From the NCBI RefSeq assembly GCF_007828215.1, contig NZ_VIUE01000033.1, forward strand, positions 1-63,996: a DNA stretch of 63,996 nt. The letters are read 5' to 3'. Made by a program: the position numbers and the translations under genes. The notes under the pieces were generated by a model. It saw only the letters and a program-made list of their open reading frames with translations, ran no database searches and was not told the DNA's origin. This DNA comes from Pseudomonas sp. SJZ074. Its GTDB lineage: Bacteria > Pseudomonadota > Gammaproteobacteria > Pseudomonadales > Pseudomonadaceae. Below are positions 42,800 to 51,628 of this stretch, piece after piece (the stretch's first letter is position 1; each line of letters begins with the position of its first letter).

Positions 42800-43057
42800 A
42801 TGACTTATTTGATCGATGCCTGGCTGGACCGTCCACATCCCTACCTCAGGATCCTGCATCGGGAAACCGGGGAAGTCTGCGCGGTGCTTGAAGAAGAAGC
42901 CTTGAGCGAACTACAGGATCAGGGAGACCTGGACCTCAACAGCCTGAACTCCAGCGAACCGCTGGTGCTCAAGGAACTGGTGCGAAACCTGTTCCTGTTC
43001 TGCTATGCCCGGGCGTTGCGCCCGACGGGTGATTTCAATGGCAGGCTTCACGGATGA
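42800..43057 (+). CDS. Small protein under a Fur box (PA4570-like)
   Basis: A predicted cytoplasmic protein of 85 residues, acidic, with no signal or membrane segment. It begins MTYLIDAWLDRPHPYLRIL; the middle is rich in Glu and Leu and the C-terminal helix contains a LVRNLFLFCYARAL segment. The start has a strong AAGGAG site; an alternative ATG three codons upstream is less well placed. Position matches P. aeruginosa PA4570, which I recall as iron-responsive. The function is unknown. The Fur box points to a role during iron limitation. Confidence 0.8.
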   Translation: MTYLIDAWLDRPHPYLRILHRETGEVCAVLEEEALSELQDQGDLDLNSLNSSEPLVLKELVRNLFLFCYARALRPTGDFNGRLHG

Positions 43058-43071
43058 GAACACGCAAAACC

Positions 43072-43160
43072 TGTGGGAGCGGGCTTGCTCGCGAAGGCGG
43101 TGTGTCAGTCAACAATAATGTCGACTGACATCTGCTTTCGCGAGCAAGCCCGCTCCCACA
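43072..43160. repeat. Paired REP element, class TGTGGGAGC
   Basis: TGTGGGAGCGGGCTTGCTCG and inverted GCGAGCAAGCCCGCTCCCACA, 89 bp, between the convergent Fur-box gene and fklB. Confidence 0.85.
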
Positions 43161-43175
43161 AAGGCTTGCTTTGCC

Positions 43176-43793
43176 TTACAGAACGTCCAGCAGCTCGACG
43201 TCGAACACCAGAACGCTGTGCGGCGGGATGCTGCCAACGCCCTGAGCACCGTAAGCCAGTTCGCTCGGCACGTACAGGCGCCATTTGCTGCCGGTATTCA
43301 TCAGTTGCAGTGCTTCGGTCCAGCCCGGGATCACGCCGCCCACCGGGAATTCGGCTGGCTGGCCACGATCGTAGGAGCTGTCGAACACGGTGCCGTCGAT
43401 CAGGGTGCCATGGTAGTGGGTACGTACCTGATCTTCGCGGGTTGGCTTGGCGCCTTCACCCTGGGTCAGCACTTCAAACTGCAGGCCCGATGCCAGGGTG
43501 GTGATGCCGTCGCGCTTGGCATTTTCAGCCAGGAACGCACGACCTTCGCCCGCAGCGGCTTCTGCCTTGGCGGCGGCTTCGGCCTGCATGATTTCGCGGA
43601 TGACCTTGAAACTGGCGGACATTTCTTCCTGGCCCACACGGCTTGGCTTGCCGGCGAAAGCATCGGTCAGGCCGGCCAGGATCGCGTCCAGGCTGACGCC
43701 TGGTGGCGGGTTGTCGCGCAACTGGTCGCCCAGCTGACGACCAATGCCATAGCTGACGCGGGTTTCGTCGGTGGACAGGTTAACTTCGGACAT
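43176..43793 (-). CDS. fklB: FKBP-type peptidyl-prolyl isomerase FklB
   Basis: Prolyl isomerase of 205 residues with the FkpA/FklB N-terminal dimerisation domain (YGIGRQLGDQL, about residues 14-90) and a C-terminal FKBP domain containing VRTHYHGTLIDGTVFDSSYD and GVIPGWTEAL. There is no signal peptide with the ATG at 43793 (MSEVNLS), so it is likely cytoplasmic like E. coli FklB. The open frame upstream adds a hydrophobic Leu/Ala stretch that could mimic a signal, but a CGGAG site supports 43793. Confidence 0.9.
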   Translation of the reverse strand: MSEVNLSTDETRVSYGIGRQLGDQLRDNPPPGVSLDAILAGLTDAFAGKPSRVGQEEMSASFKVIREIMQAEAAAKAEAAAGEGRAFLAENAKRDGITTLASGLQFEVLTQGEGAKPTREDQVRTHYHGTLIDGTVFDSSYDRGQPAEFPVGGVIPGWTEALQLMNTGSKWRLYVPSELAYGAQGVGSIPPHSVLVFDVELLDVL

Positions 43794-43944
43794 GCTGCTG
43801 CTCCGCTGTGCGGACGGCTCGGGAATGGCCGTGCGTGACACAGGGCCTCCCGGAGCGCCCGGAACCAAAAGGGCGAGCAGACTAGCACAGATGCCATGAC
43901 GGATGACGAGCACCGACGTCAAAGTGCCTCTCCGGAAACGACAA

Positions 43945-43972
43945 CGCCCGCCTGCCTTTCGACAGACGGGCG
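43945..43972 (-). terminator. Probable terminator of the 43980-44468 gene
   Basis: On the minus strand CGCCCGTCTGTC pairs (with two G-U pairs) with GGCAGGCGGGCG around a GAAA loop. The tail, TTGTCG, is poor in T. Confidence 0.5.
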
Positions 43973-43979
43973 CTACACC

Positions 43980-44468
43980 TCAGTGCTTGGTCAGCTTGTC
44001 CAGGTAGCCCATGGCGAACGCCGACACCACGAAGGTCATGTGGATGATCACGTACCACTTCAGGTGTTCGGGATCGACATTCTTGGCGTCCATGAAAATG
44101 CGCAGCAGGTGGATGGAGGAAATGGCCACGATGGAGGCGGCGACTTTCATCTTCAATGATGAAGAGTCCATGGTGCCCAGCCAGTTGAGCTTTTCCTTGT
44201 CGGAGTCGATGTCCAGTTGCGAAACGAAGTTCTCGTATCCGGAAATCATCACCATCACCAGCAGGCCACCCACCAGGGCCATATCGATCAGCGACAGCAA
44301 CACCAGGATCAGGTCGGACTCGGCCATGGTGAACACGTTGGGGATGACGTGAAAGACTTCCTGGAAGAATTTCAACGCCAGGGCCAGCAGGCCCAGGGAC
44401 AGGCCGAAGTAGATCGGCGCCAGCAGCCAACGGGAGGCGTACATTGCATTTTCGATAAAGCGTTCCAT
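43980..44468 (-). CDS. TIGR00645 / UPF0114 membrane protein (YqhA)
   Basis: Integral membrane protein of 162 residues. It begins MERFIENAMYASRWLLAPIY, the signature of the UPF0114 family, and has four membrane helices (about residues 13-33, 50-75, 105-125 and 135-155). Function unknown; the family is widespread and some recent work treats related proteins as ion channels, which I cannot verify here. It is a single gene between fklB and the small gene at 44593. Confidence 0.9.
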   Translation of the reverse strand: MERFIENAMYASRWLLAPIYFGLSLGLLALALKFFQEVFHVIPNVFTMAESDLILVLLSLIDMALVGGLLVMVMISGYENFVSQLDIDSDKEKLNWLGTMDSSSLKMKVAASIVAISSIHLLRIFMDAKNVDPEHLKWYVIIHMTFVVSAFAMGYLDKLTKH

Positions 44469-44592
44469 TGAATCTCACACCAGGGCCAGAAAATGGCGGC
44501 GAGTATATCAGCCACGACGAGCCCCACAAACGCCAGGGCCCGTCCCTGGCCTCAGCCACTGGTGTCAGGTTGCAAGTGCCGGGATCCGGCTC

Positions 44593-44934
44593 TCAATGGG
44601 GGGGACGGAACTCGAAGCCGCCGACATTGCGGCAACGACCGCCATTGATCTCGCGTAGCTGGGCTTGCATGTGCAGGCACCAGATCTGCGGGTCATCGGC
44701 CAGTTCATAACCATGCAGTGTCAGCGCCTGGACGATGGTGTCGAGGATCGATTCGGCGGCGTTCGGGCCGGGAAACGGGCCCTGGGCCTTGAGGGCGGAA
44801 GGTTGTTCGCCGGCCATTCCGGCGGCAAAAAGCAGGGTCCACATGCCGGTATCCCCCGCCAATGGACGGATGGCACATTCGATACGAGTGACAAGACCCA
44901 GGCATTGACGGGTGAGGCAAAGGTTGCGCGACAT
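44593..44934 (-). CDS. Conserved hypothetical protein (PA4575-like)
   Basis: Predicted protein of 113 residues, recognised only by its position. The ATG at 44934 (MSRNLCLTRQCLGLV) gives a compact product with four cysteines (Cys6, Cys11, Cys20 and Cys105 or nearby) and a conserved-looking C-terminal CRNVGGFEFRPPH. The upstream frame is open for 47 more codons but has no ribosome site. It might bind metal through the cysteines, but nothing shows this. It is on the same strand as the gene at 43980, with a 124-bp gap. No known function. Confidence 0.65.
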   Translation of the reverse strand: MSRNLCLTRQCLGLVTRIECAIRPLAGDTGMWTLLFAAGMAGEQPSALKAQGPFPGPNAAESILDTIVQALTLHGYELADDPQIWCLHMQAQLREINGGRCRNVGGFEFRPPH

Positions 44935-45135
44935 GGCGGCGCCCCTCAGTGATACGGTATTCAGCCCCGGGGAGGCTGTTTCGATCCGATGATGACTCTC
45001 GATATCCTTGAACTGAGAATAGAAGAAAAGTTCCGCTTGCAAGCCAAGCGAGACCGGAATGCGCCGAATGGTCATAGTGTGAATATTGACGCCAAGAGCG
45101 TGACATTCTTCATCAGAAATGACCGCAAAACCTAT

Positions 45136-45225
45136 TGTGGGAGCGGGCTTGCTCGCGAAGACGGTGTGTCAGTTAACGGTCATGTCGACTGATATTCCGC
45201 CTTCGCGAGCAAGCCCGCTCCCACA
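45136..45225. repeat. Paired REP element, class TGTGGGAGC
   Basis: TGTGGGAGCGGGCTTGCTCG and inverted GCGAGCAAGCCCGCTCCCACA over 90 bp. The rest of the 311-bp gap 44935-45245 shows no gene. Confidence 0.85.
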
Positions 45226-45245
45226 TGGAACCTATTCGATAAGAA

Positions 45246-47684
45246 TCAAGCCGGCTTGGCCTCCGCCAAGGCTGCTTGCGCAAGCTCCTTTTCCGCTTCC
45301 TTGATGTCGTCCTCACTGATCATCTCCGCGATCACCCTCAGCCGCTCCACCACACGGGCGTTGACGCTGCCTTCGGGGAACTCGCCGTTCTCATCCGGCT
45401 CACCGGCGGGCTCCCCTACCAGCAGGCTCAGGGCCTCGTCGGCCTGACGCACGGCATAGACGTGGAACTGCCCCGCCCGGACGGCGGCCAGCACTTTCTC
45501 ATCGAGCATCAGGGTGGCGACGTTGGCCTGGGGAATGATTGCCCCCTGCTCGCCGGTCAGCCCGCGGGCTTCACAAAGACGGAAGAAGCCTTCGATCTTC
45601 TCGTTGACCCCGCCCACCGCCTGAACTTCGCCAAACTGGTTGATCGAGCCGGTGATGGCGAAGCACTGCTTCAACGGCGTCTTCGACAACGCCGAAATAA
45701 GCGTGCAGGCCTCGCCCAGGGAGGCGCTGTCGCCGTCGACATAACCGTAGGATTGCTCAAGGGCGATACTGGCCGAAATCGCCAACGGGAATTCCTGGGC
45801 GTAGCGGCTGCCCAGGTAACCGGTCAGGATCATCACGCCCTTGGAGTGAATCGGCTGGCCGAGGTTGACCTCCCGCTCGATGTCGACGATACCGCTGCCG
45901 CCCGGGTACACCGTAGCGGAGATCCGCGCCGGTACACCGAACGCCGAGTCGCCCACTTCCAGCACCGTCAACCCGTTGCACTTGCCCACGGCCGCGCCAT
46001 CGGTGTCGATCAGGATGATCCCCGCCAGCATGTCATCGAGGATCCGTGCCGAAACCCGTCCGGTGCGGGTGGCCTTGGCCTTGAGGGCGCGCTCGATGTG
46101 GCCGGCATCGGTCATCTCGTCACCGGCTAGCTGACGGATGAAATCCGCCTCGCTGACCAGTTGGAACAGATCGCCGATACGGGCCGACAAGCGCCCCTGG
46201 TGTTCGGCCAGGCGTGCACTGTAGGTGGCCAGGCGCGCCACCGCATCGGCGGTCAGCGGCGCCATGCCTTCTTCCGAAGTGCGGGTCTTGAGCAACTGGG
46301 CGAACTGCTCCAGGCTCTCGTCGCCCATCGGGATGTCTTCGTCGAAGTCCACCAGCACGCGAAACATTTCCTGGAAGTCCGAGTCCAGGTCCTGCAAGGC
46401 GTAGTAGAGCTGGCGAGCGCCGATGATCACGACCTTGACCTGCAACGGGATGTGCTGCGGCGTCAGGGTCACCGTGGCCAACCGGCCCAGCTCGCCCAAC
46501 GGCGACTCCATCTTCAGCTTGCGCGATTGCAGGGCGCGCTTGAGCGCGTCCCATACGAACGGCTCGCCGAGCATCTTTTCCGCTTCGAGGATCAGGAAGC
46601 CGCCGTTGGCCCGATGCAAGGCACCGGGGCGCAGCTGCCGATACGTGGTGTAGAGCGCGCCCTGGTCAGTGCTGTATTCGATGCGCCCGAACAGGTTGTC
46701 GTAGGTCGGGTGCGGTTCGAACACCACCGGCGCGCCGCCGCTCGCCGGATGTCCCACCACCAAGCTCGGGGCATATTGCTCTTCCAGCATTTTGCGGGCG
46801 ATGGCGTCGGTCTTACTGTCGTCCACCAGTTGCTCGACCACCGTGCGGAGCAGGTTGACCTGCATCGCCTGCAAGTAACCGCAGACCGCCGCGTTCTCCG
46901 CGTACTTTTCCGACAGCGGGGCCAACAGCGGTTGCAGGGCCAGGGTGATGGTTTCTTCGTTGAGCTGGCGCAACTGGTTGCTGGATTCACGCTTCCATTG
47001 CGGCAAGCTGGCGAGTTCTTCGTTCAGGCGTTCTTCCAGACCGGAAATGTCGTCATGGAAACGCTCGCGTTCGGATTCGGGCAACTGGGCGAATTCCGCT
47101 TCATCCAGGGCCTTGCCATCGCTCATCGGCGTGAAGGCGATATTGCTGCTGTCGCGGTACAGCGCGACGTCCTTCTCCAAAGCCAGGCGCTCGATGACAT
47201 CCAGGGCACGGTCGTAGCGCTGGTTGAATGCCCGGTCGATGGCGCTTTTTTTCTGCTGGTAGGACGGGTGCTCGAAGACCGCCGGAAAGGTCGACAGCAG
47301 GTTGTCGATCAGACCATTGATATCGTTGATGAACGCACCGGCAGTGCCCGATGGCAGCTCCAGGGCCCGGGGTTCGCGAGGCTCGTCGAAATTGTTGACG
47401 TAGACCCAGTCCGCCGGGGTCTGCAGGCGCTTGCCTTCGGCCTTGAGGTAGCGTTTTACGAACGAAAACCGGCCGGTGCCGGGCTCGCCCATGACAAATA
47501 CGTTGTAACCGGGGCGCGGCATGGCCACGCCGAACTGCAATGCTTCGACCGCACGCTCCTGGCCAAGCACACCGCGGAAGGGCTCCAGATCATTGGTGGT
47601 AGAGAAGCTGAACTGTTCAGCGGAAAACGGACGGGTCAGCGCTTCGGGCGCTAGACGCAAGCTGGCAGCAACAGGATCAGGCAT
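45246..47684 (-). CDS. Lon-like ATP-dependent protease (S16, AAA_32)
   Basis: A Lon-family protease of 812 residues (PA4576-like). The C-terminal S16 protease domain has a complete Ser-Lys dyad: Ser653 in GDSASLGEA and Lys696 in GGVNEKIEGF, 43 residues apart as in Lon itself. The N-terminal and central AAA region is unusual: the Walker A position reads GEPGTGRFS (residues 66-74) with Arg72 instead of Lys, and the Walker B-like strand reads FLILEAEKML. A long helical insertion spans about residues 130-270. No Lon substrate-binding N-domain is present. Substrates are unknown. It is a single gene. Confidence 0.9.
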   Translation of the reverse strand: MPDPVAASLRLAPEALTRPFSAEQFSFSTTNDLEPFRGVLGQERAVEALQFGVAMPRPGYNVFVMGEPGTGRFSFVKRYLKAEGKRLQTPADWVYVNNFDEPREPRALELPSGTAGAFINDINGLIDNLLSTFPAVFEHPSYQQKKSAIDRAFNQRYDRALDVIERLALEKDVALYRDSSNIAFTPMSDGKALDEAEFAQLPESERERFHDDISGLEERLNEELASLPQWKRESSNQLRQLNEETITLALQPLLAPLSEKYAENAAVCGYLQAMQVNLLRTVVEQLVDDSKTDAIARKMLEEQYAPSLVVGHPASGGAPVVFEPHPTYDNLFGRIEYSTDQGALYTTYRQLRPGALHRANGGFLILEAEKMLGEPFVWDALKRALQSRKLKMESPLGELGRLATVTLTPQHIPLQVKVVIIGARQLYYALQDLDSDFQEMFRVLVDFDEDIPMGDESLEQFAQLLKTRTSEEGMAPLTADAVARLATYSARLAEHQGRLSARIGDLFQLVSEADFIRQLAGDEMTDAGHIERALKAKATRTGRVSARILDDMLAGIILIDTDGAAVGKCNGLTVLEVGDSAFGVPARISATVYPGGSGIVDIEREVNLGQPIHSKGVMILTGYLGSRYAQEFPLAISASIALEQSYGYVDGDSASLGEACTLISALSKTPLKQCFAITGSINQFGEVQAVGGVNEKIEGFFRLCEARGLTGEQGAIIPQANVATLMLDEKVLAAVRAGQFHVYAVRQADEALSLLVGEPAGEPDENGEFPEGSVNARVVERLRVIAEMISEDDIKEAEKELAQAALAEAKPA

Positions 47685-47978
47685 CGGGCTTCCTTACATC
47701 AGGCGGGGCAGATAACGGCATTCTGGCGCCGCGCGTACCTGACTGGCAAGGAGCGCCTCAGGTCAAAGCATAGTCAACCGACCGGCCCCGAACCGAAGTC
47801 GAGATCGGTAACTTCATGACTTGCAGGATAGTTTTTGCAAAATGTCACGGAACCCTCGGATCGTGCCTAAACTCCAAACTGCGCGGCTGGAACAATAACC
47901 GGCCCACTGGCACGAGTGGTTGAAGCCACGAAGGCGCCAGACCCTGTCCATTGGTATGCACATAAAGAGAACATAGCT

Positions 47979-48467
47979 ATGAAACGGATTCTTCTCGGTA
48001 CTCTCTTCACCGCTGTATCCCTCAACGCCATGGCTCAGGCGCCGGGCGGGCCGGATTGCGGCTGGGGCAACATGCTGTTCGAAGGTCAGCGTGGCACCCC
48101 GGCTCACTTCCTCGCTTCCACCACCAACGGCACCTCCGGCAACGCCACCTTCGGCATGACCTCCGGCACCAACGGCTGCTCGACCAACGCGGCACTGACC
48201 TACGGTGGCAAGTCCTGGCTGGCCATGAATGGAATGATGAACGAGCTGTCCGAAGACATGGCCAAGGGGCAGGGCGAAGCGCTGACCACTTATGCCGTGG
48301 TACTGGGTGTGGCGCCGGAAGATCGCGCCCACTTCTCCGCTGTCACCCACGAGCACTTCCAGCAGATCTTCAGCAAGGCTGACGTGACCGCAGAAGACGT
48401 GCATACCAATACCCTGGCCGTACTGAAAAACGATCCTCGTCTGGCCAAGTACGCCACTCAAGCTTAA
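47979..48467 (+). CDS. DUF3015 exported protein
   Basis: Predicted periplasmic or secreted protein of 162 residues with a clear signal peptide ending AMAQA (about residue 20). The mature part starts PGGPDCGWGNMLFEG, with two cysteines early (about 27 and 67) and a helical C-terminal half. It matches the DUF3015 family. The 294-bp gap before it shows no gene. A strong terminator follows. Function unknown. Confidence 0.85.
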   Translation: MKRILLGTLFTAVSLNAMAQAPGGPDCGWGNMLFEGQRGTPAHFLASTTNGTSGNATFGMTSGTNGCSTNAALTYGGKSWLAMNGMMNELSEDMAKGQGEALTTYAVVLGVAPEDRAHFSAVTHEHFQQIFSKADVTAEDVHTNTLAVLKNDPRLAKYATQA

Positions 48468-48480
48468 GCTCGACCCCACT

Positions 48481-48511
48481 CGCTCCCTCCGGGGAGCGGG
48501 TTTTCTTTTTT
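48481..48511 (+). terminator. Rho-independent terminator after the DUF3015 gene
   Basis: CGCTCCC pairs with GGGAGCG around a short loop and is followed by a long T-rich tail (TTTTCTTTTTT). Confidence 0.85.
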
Positions 48512-48555
48512 GGACCCATCCGGTCTTTATTTTTCGACTTTCCAAGTAGCCGACT

Positions 48556-50409
48556 ATGCTCAAACGCCTTGCCTGGCTGGCGCTCTGTGTGTGCGCCCCA
48601 TTGTCCGCCGCACCTCATGTCGACCCTCAACGTTTGCAGCAATTGGCCAATGACCGCTTCTGGATTTCCCTGGGCCACTACGAAACCGCCAAGCTCGGTG
48701 GCTGGCGCAGCTACGTCAGCGACAGGAAATTCTTCCTGGCACCCGACGGCAACGAACACCCCGACCATGAACTGGCCGCCACGCTGCAAGCCCTCTACGG
48801 CCCGGCCAGCGCCGGCCAACAACATGCCCAGTGCGTTTACCCGGCGCGCACACGCTGGCTCAAGGCACAGCTCAACCTGACCGATCTGCCGGTGGTCGAT
48901 TGCAGCGAGTTCACCCAATGGTTCAAGGACGTCGCCCCCCACAGCGCGGTGATGATTTTCCCGGCCGCCTACCTGAACAGCCCATCGTCGATGTTCGGCC
49001 ATACCCTGTTGCGCATCGACCAGGCCGACGTGCAGCGGGACAAGACCGCCCTGCTGAGCTACGCGATCAATTTCGGCGCCTACATCGAAGGGTCGGACAA
49101 CAGCATCATCTATGCCTGGAAAGGCTTGATGGGCGGCTATCCCGGCCTGTTCGCCCTGGTGCCCTACCAGGAGAAACTGTCCGAGTACCGTAGCCTGGAG
49201 AACCGCGACCTGTGGGAATACCGCCTCAACCTGAGCCAGGTGGAAACCGAGCGCATGGTCGAGCACGTCTGGGAACTCAAGCAGATCCGGTTCGATTATT
49301 TTTTCTTCGACGAAAACTGCTCCTATCGCTTGTTGGAATTGCTGCAAGTGGCCCGTCCCAGCCTGCGCCTGACCGAACAATTCCCGCTGACGGCGATCCC
49401 CACCGACACTGTCAAGGCCGTGAAGGAAGCCGGGTTGGTGGAGAGTATCGAGTATCGACCGTCCCGCGAGCGGGAACTGCTCAGCCGCGCCGAGCCGCTC
49501 AGCGCCGACGAACAGCAATGGGTCCTGCAGGTCAGCGCCGACCAAAAGCGAATGCAGGCCGCCGAATTCAAAGCACTGCCCCGTGAACGCCAGGCGCTGA
49601 TCGTCGATGCGGCCTATCGCCTGGAGCGTTACCGCGCCAACGGCCAGGAGCGCGATCCGCAACGTGCCCAACGTAGCTTCGAACTGTTGCGGGCAATCAA
49701 CCAGAACCCCGCGCCAGAACTCGACATTTCCCAACCGGGCCTGCCCGAGGACGGCCATGAATCGCGCACCTGGCAGGCCGGCCTCGGCACCCGGGGTGAT
49801 CGGGCGTTCGGCGAATACGGCTTGCGCATGGCTTATCACGACCTCAACGACAACGCCGAAAGCTTCCCGCTGGGGGCGCAGATTGAGATCCTGCAATTGA
49901 AGCTGCGCCAGTACGAAGGCAATGACTGGCAGGTGCAGCGCCTGGACCTGGCGACCATCCGCTCCCTGACGCCGCGCAATGAGTTGCTGCAACCGCTGTC
50001 CTGGCAAGTCACCGGGGGCCTGGAACGGGTGCCGGGCAAGCACGACGATGAAACCCTGGTCAGCCATGTCAACGGTGGTGCCGGCGGTACCTGGGCGCTG
50101 GGCGAGGATGTGTTGGGGTTTGCCTTGGGCACGGTGCGGGTGGAACACAACAACGACTTCGCTCAATTCATCGCCCCGGCCACCGGTTTCAACAGTGGCG
50201 TGCTATGGAAAAACCCGCTGGGCAACCTGAGCCTGGAAGCCAAGGGTGACTATTTCGTCAACGGCGAGGTACGCCGGCGCCTGAGCCTGAATCAACAGTG
50301 GGAACTGTCCCGCAACCTTGGCCTGCGCCTGAGCGCCCAGCGGGAATTCAGCCACCTGGCTTCGCCGGAGAACGAGGTGATGCTCGAGGTGAAGTGGTAT
50401 CACTACTGA
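48556..50409 (+). CDS. DUF4105 exported protein, possible outer-membrane
   Basis: Large exported protein of 617 residues with a signal peptide (MLKRLAWLALCVCAPLSA). The N-terminal Lnb-type periplasmic DUF4105 domain (about residues 80-280) contains a conserved SSMFGHTLLRID segment, a FFFDENCSYRLLELL segment and a cysteine pair. The C-terminal half (about 400-617) shows alternating hydrophobic strands ending in Tyr-His-Tyr, like an outer-membrane beta-barrel. Enzymatic function is unknown; the His and Cys motifs recall NlpC/P60-like hydrolases. It is downstream of the DUF3015 gene, separated by a terminator. Confidence 0.85.
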   Translation: MLKRLAWLALCVCAPLSAAPHVDPQRLQQLANDRFWISLGHYETAKLGGWRSYVSDRKFFLAPDGNEHPDHELAATLQALYGPASAGQQHAQCVYPARTRWLKAQLNLTDLPVVDCSEFTQWFKDVAPHSAVMIFPAAYLNSPSSMFGHTLLRIDQADVQRDKTALLSYAINFGAYIEGSDNSIIYAWKGLMGGYPGLFALVPYQEKLSEYRSLENRDLWEYRLNLSQVETERMVEHVWELKQIRFDYFFFDENCSYRLLELLQVARPSLRLTEQFPLTAIPTDTVKAVKEAGLVESIEYRPSRERELLSRAEPLSADEQQWVLQVSADQKRMQAAEFKALPRERQALIVDAAYRLERYRANGQERDPQRAQRSFELLRAINQNPAPELDISQPGLPEDGHESRTWQAGLGTRGDRAFGEYGLRMAYHDLNDNAESFPLGAQIEILQLKLRQYEGNDWQVQRLDLATIRSLTPRNELLQPLSWQVTGGLERVPGKHDDETLVSHVNGGAGGTWALGEDVLGFALGTVRVEHNNDFAQFIAPATGFNSGVLWKNPLGNLSLEAKGDYFVNGEVRRRLSLNQQWELSRNLGLRLSAQREFSHLASPENEVMLEVKWYHY

Positions 50410-50521
50410 TCAGGCAAAGCCCAATGCCACCCCACAACTGATTTTCACAGCGCTTTCACGCTTACCTGACGAATCCGCTTCTAGACTTGTTCTATGAGTG
50501 GTGATGGCAGGAATGTGGAAA

Positions 50522-50878
50522 ATGAGGCGCGTGGCAGTAGTACTGGCGGTATTGATGTTGCTTGGCGGCTGTGAGACCACCCATGAAGACCTGATCGCCC
50601 GAGGCTATCCACCGGCATTCGCCGACGGCTTCGATGACGGTTGCAGCAGCGGCCGGCAAGCCGCCGGCGCGATCACCGGCCAGTTCAGGAAAGACGTGCC
50701 GCGCTATCTCAAGGACGCACGCTACGCCGAAGGCTGGAGCGACGGTTTCCGGCAGTGCCAGGCCATGCGCGAAAGTGAGGATCGGGACGCCTACCGCGAT
50801 CGTCACTGGGATGAGCGCGAACGTGCCTGGCAACAGGAAAAGGATCGTGACGCCGCCCGGGCCTATCGCTCGCAGTGA
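50522..50878 (+). CDS. Small conserved lipoprotein
   Basis: A 118-residue protein with a lipoprotein signal and lipobox LLGGC (Cys17 by this start), followed by an acidic, aromatic-rich middle (ARGYPPAFADGFDDGCSSGR) and a very charged C-terminal helix rich in Arg, Asp and Glu. Several ATG/GTG starts are possible (50498, 50504, 50513, 50522); I prefer 50522 because an AGGA lies 9 nt upstream and it gives the shortest signal. Function unknown. It is 70 nt before the GreA/GreB-like gene on the same strand. Confidence 0.7.
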   Translation: MRRVAVVLAVLMLLGGCETTHEDLIARGYPPAFADGFDDGCSSGRQAAGAITGQFRKDVPRYLKDARYAEGWSDGFRQCQAMRESEDRDAYRDRHWDERERAWQQEKDRDAARAYRSQ

Positions 50879-50948
50879 GTCGCGTACAGATATCCGTCGA
50901 AACCAAAAGCCTGCGACCATGGCCCAAACTCCAAAAGAGGAGAACAGC

Positions 50949-51440
50949 ATGAGTCGTGCTTTCGTCAACGAAGACAGCGCCGCGGCCCAGGCCGATCAAC
51001 CGGTCGAACGCCAGGTCAGCGCGCAACCCAACTACGTCACACCCGCCGGGTTCGCCCAGTTGCAGGCCCGGGTCGCTGAGCTGCAGGCGCTGCACAGCCA
51101 GCAGGCAGCCCGCAAAGAGCTGGCGGACAAGCAGCGCATCGCGGACCTGGAACGGGATCTGCGCTATTTCAACCAGCGCCTGCAAAGCGCGCAAGTTGTC
51201 ACAGCCACCTCATTGGACCAGGTGCGGATCGGACATTGGGTGACCTTTGTCGATGAGCAGGACCAAGAGCAGCGCGTGCAACTGGTCGGTGAAGACCAGG
51301 CCGATGCGGCCAGTGGGCTGATCAATTGGGGTTCGCCGCTGGGGCGCGCGTTGCTGGGGAGCAAGGTCGGGGATGAGGTGGTCTGGAAGCGACCGGTCGG
51401 GGATATGGCGATTGAGGTGGTGGCGATAGAGCTGGGGTGA
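50949..51440 (+). CDS. GreA/GreB-family transcription factor
   Basis: Cytoplasmic protein of 163 residues of the GreA/GreB family, which acts in the secondary channel of RNA polymerase. The N-terminal half is a coiled coil (about residues 30-85, AQLQARVAELQALHSQQAAR onward). The C-terminal FKBP-like domain has the family motif ending LINWGSPLGRALLGSKVGDEV. The tip of the coiled coil lacks the usual acidic pair seen in cleavage factors, so it may be a regulator without cleavage activity (inference). The ATG follows AGAGGAG. It is not the main greA or greB gene. Confidence 0.85.
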   Translation: MSRAFVNEDSAAAQADQPVERQVSAQPNYVTPAGFAQLQARVAELQALHSQQAARKELADKQRIADLERDLRYFNQRLQSAQVVTATSLDQVRIGHWVTFVDEQDQEQRVQLVGEDQADAASGLINWGSPLGRALLGSKVGDEVVWKRPVGDMAIEVVAIELG

Positions 51441-51452
51441 CCCGGATGGCCT

Positions 51453-51478
51453 CATCGCGAGCAGGCTCGCTCCCACAG
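51453..51478. repeat. Single REP unit
   Basis: One copy of CATCGCGAGCAGGCTCGCTC plus CCACA, just after the GreA/GreB-like gene. Confidence 0.75.
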
Positions 51479-51531
51479 GAACCGAGCCAACCCGCCATTT
51501 CTCGGCGTAACTAGACCCCCTTGTGGGAGCG

Positions 51532-51610
51532 GGCTTGCTCGCGAAAGCGGTGTATCAGTCACATGATTGTCGACTGGCATACCGTCTTCGCGAGCAAGCC
51601 CGCTCCCACA
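51532..51610. repeat. Paired REP element, class TGTGGGAGC
   Basis: TGTGGGAGCGGGCTTGCTCG and inverted GCGAGCAAGCCCGCTCCCACA, 79 bp, between convergent genes. Confidence 0.85.
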
Positions 51611-51628
51611 TGCAGGCTTTATCGCTGA

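Noticed and set aside
46161..47654. 497-codon plus-strand frame opposite the Lon-like gene
   Set aside because: Antisense shadow; the Lon-like product has a correct catalytic dyad.
47911..47926. TGGCACGAGTGGTTGA, a possible sigma-54 promoter before the DUF3015 gene
   Set aside because: The -24 and -12 elements are 11 bp apart rather than 10, so RpoN would not recognise it well.
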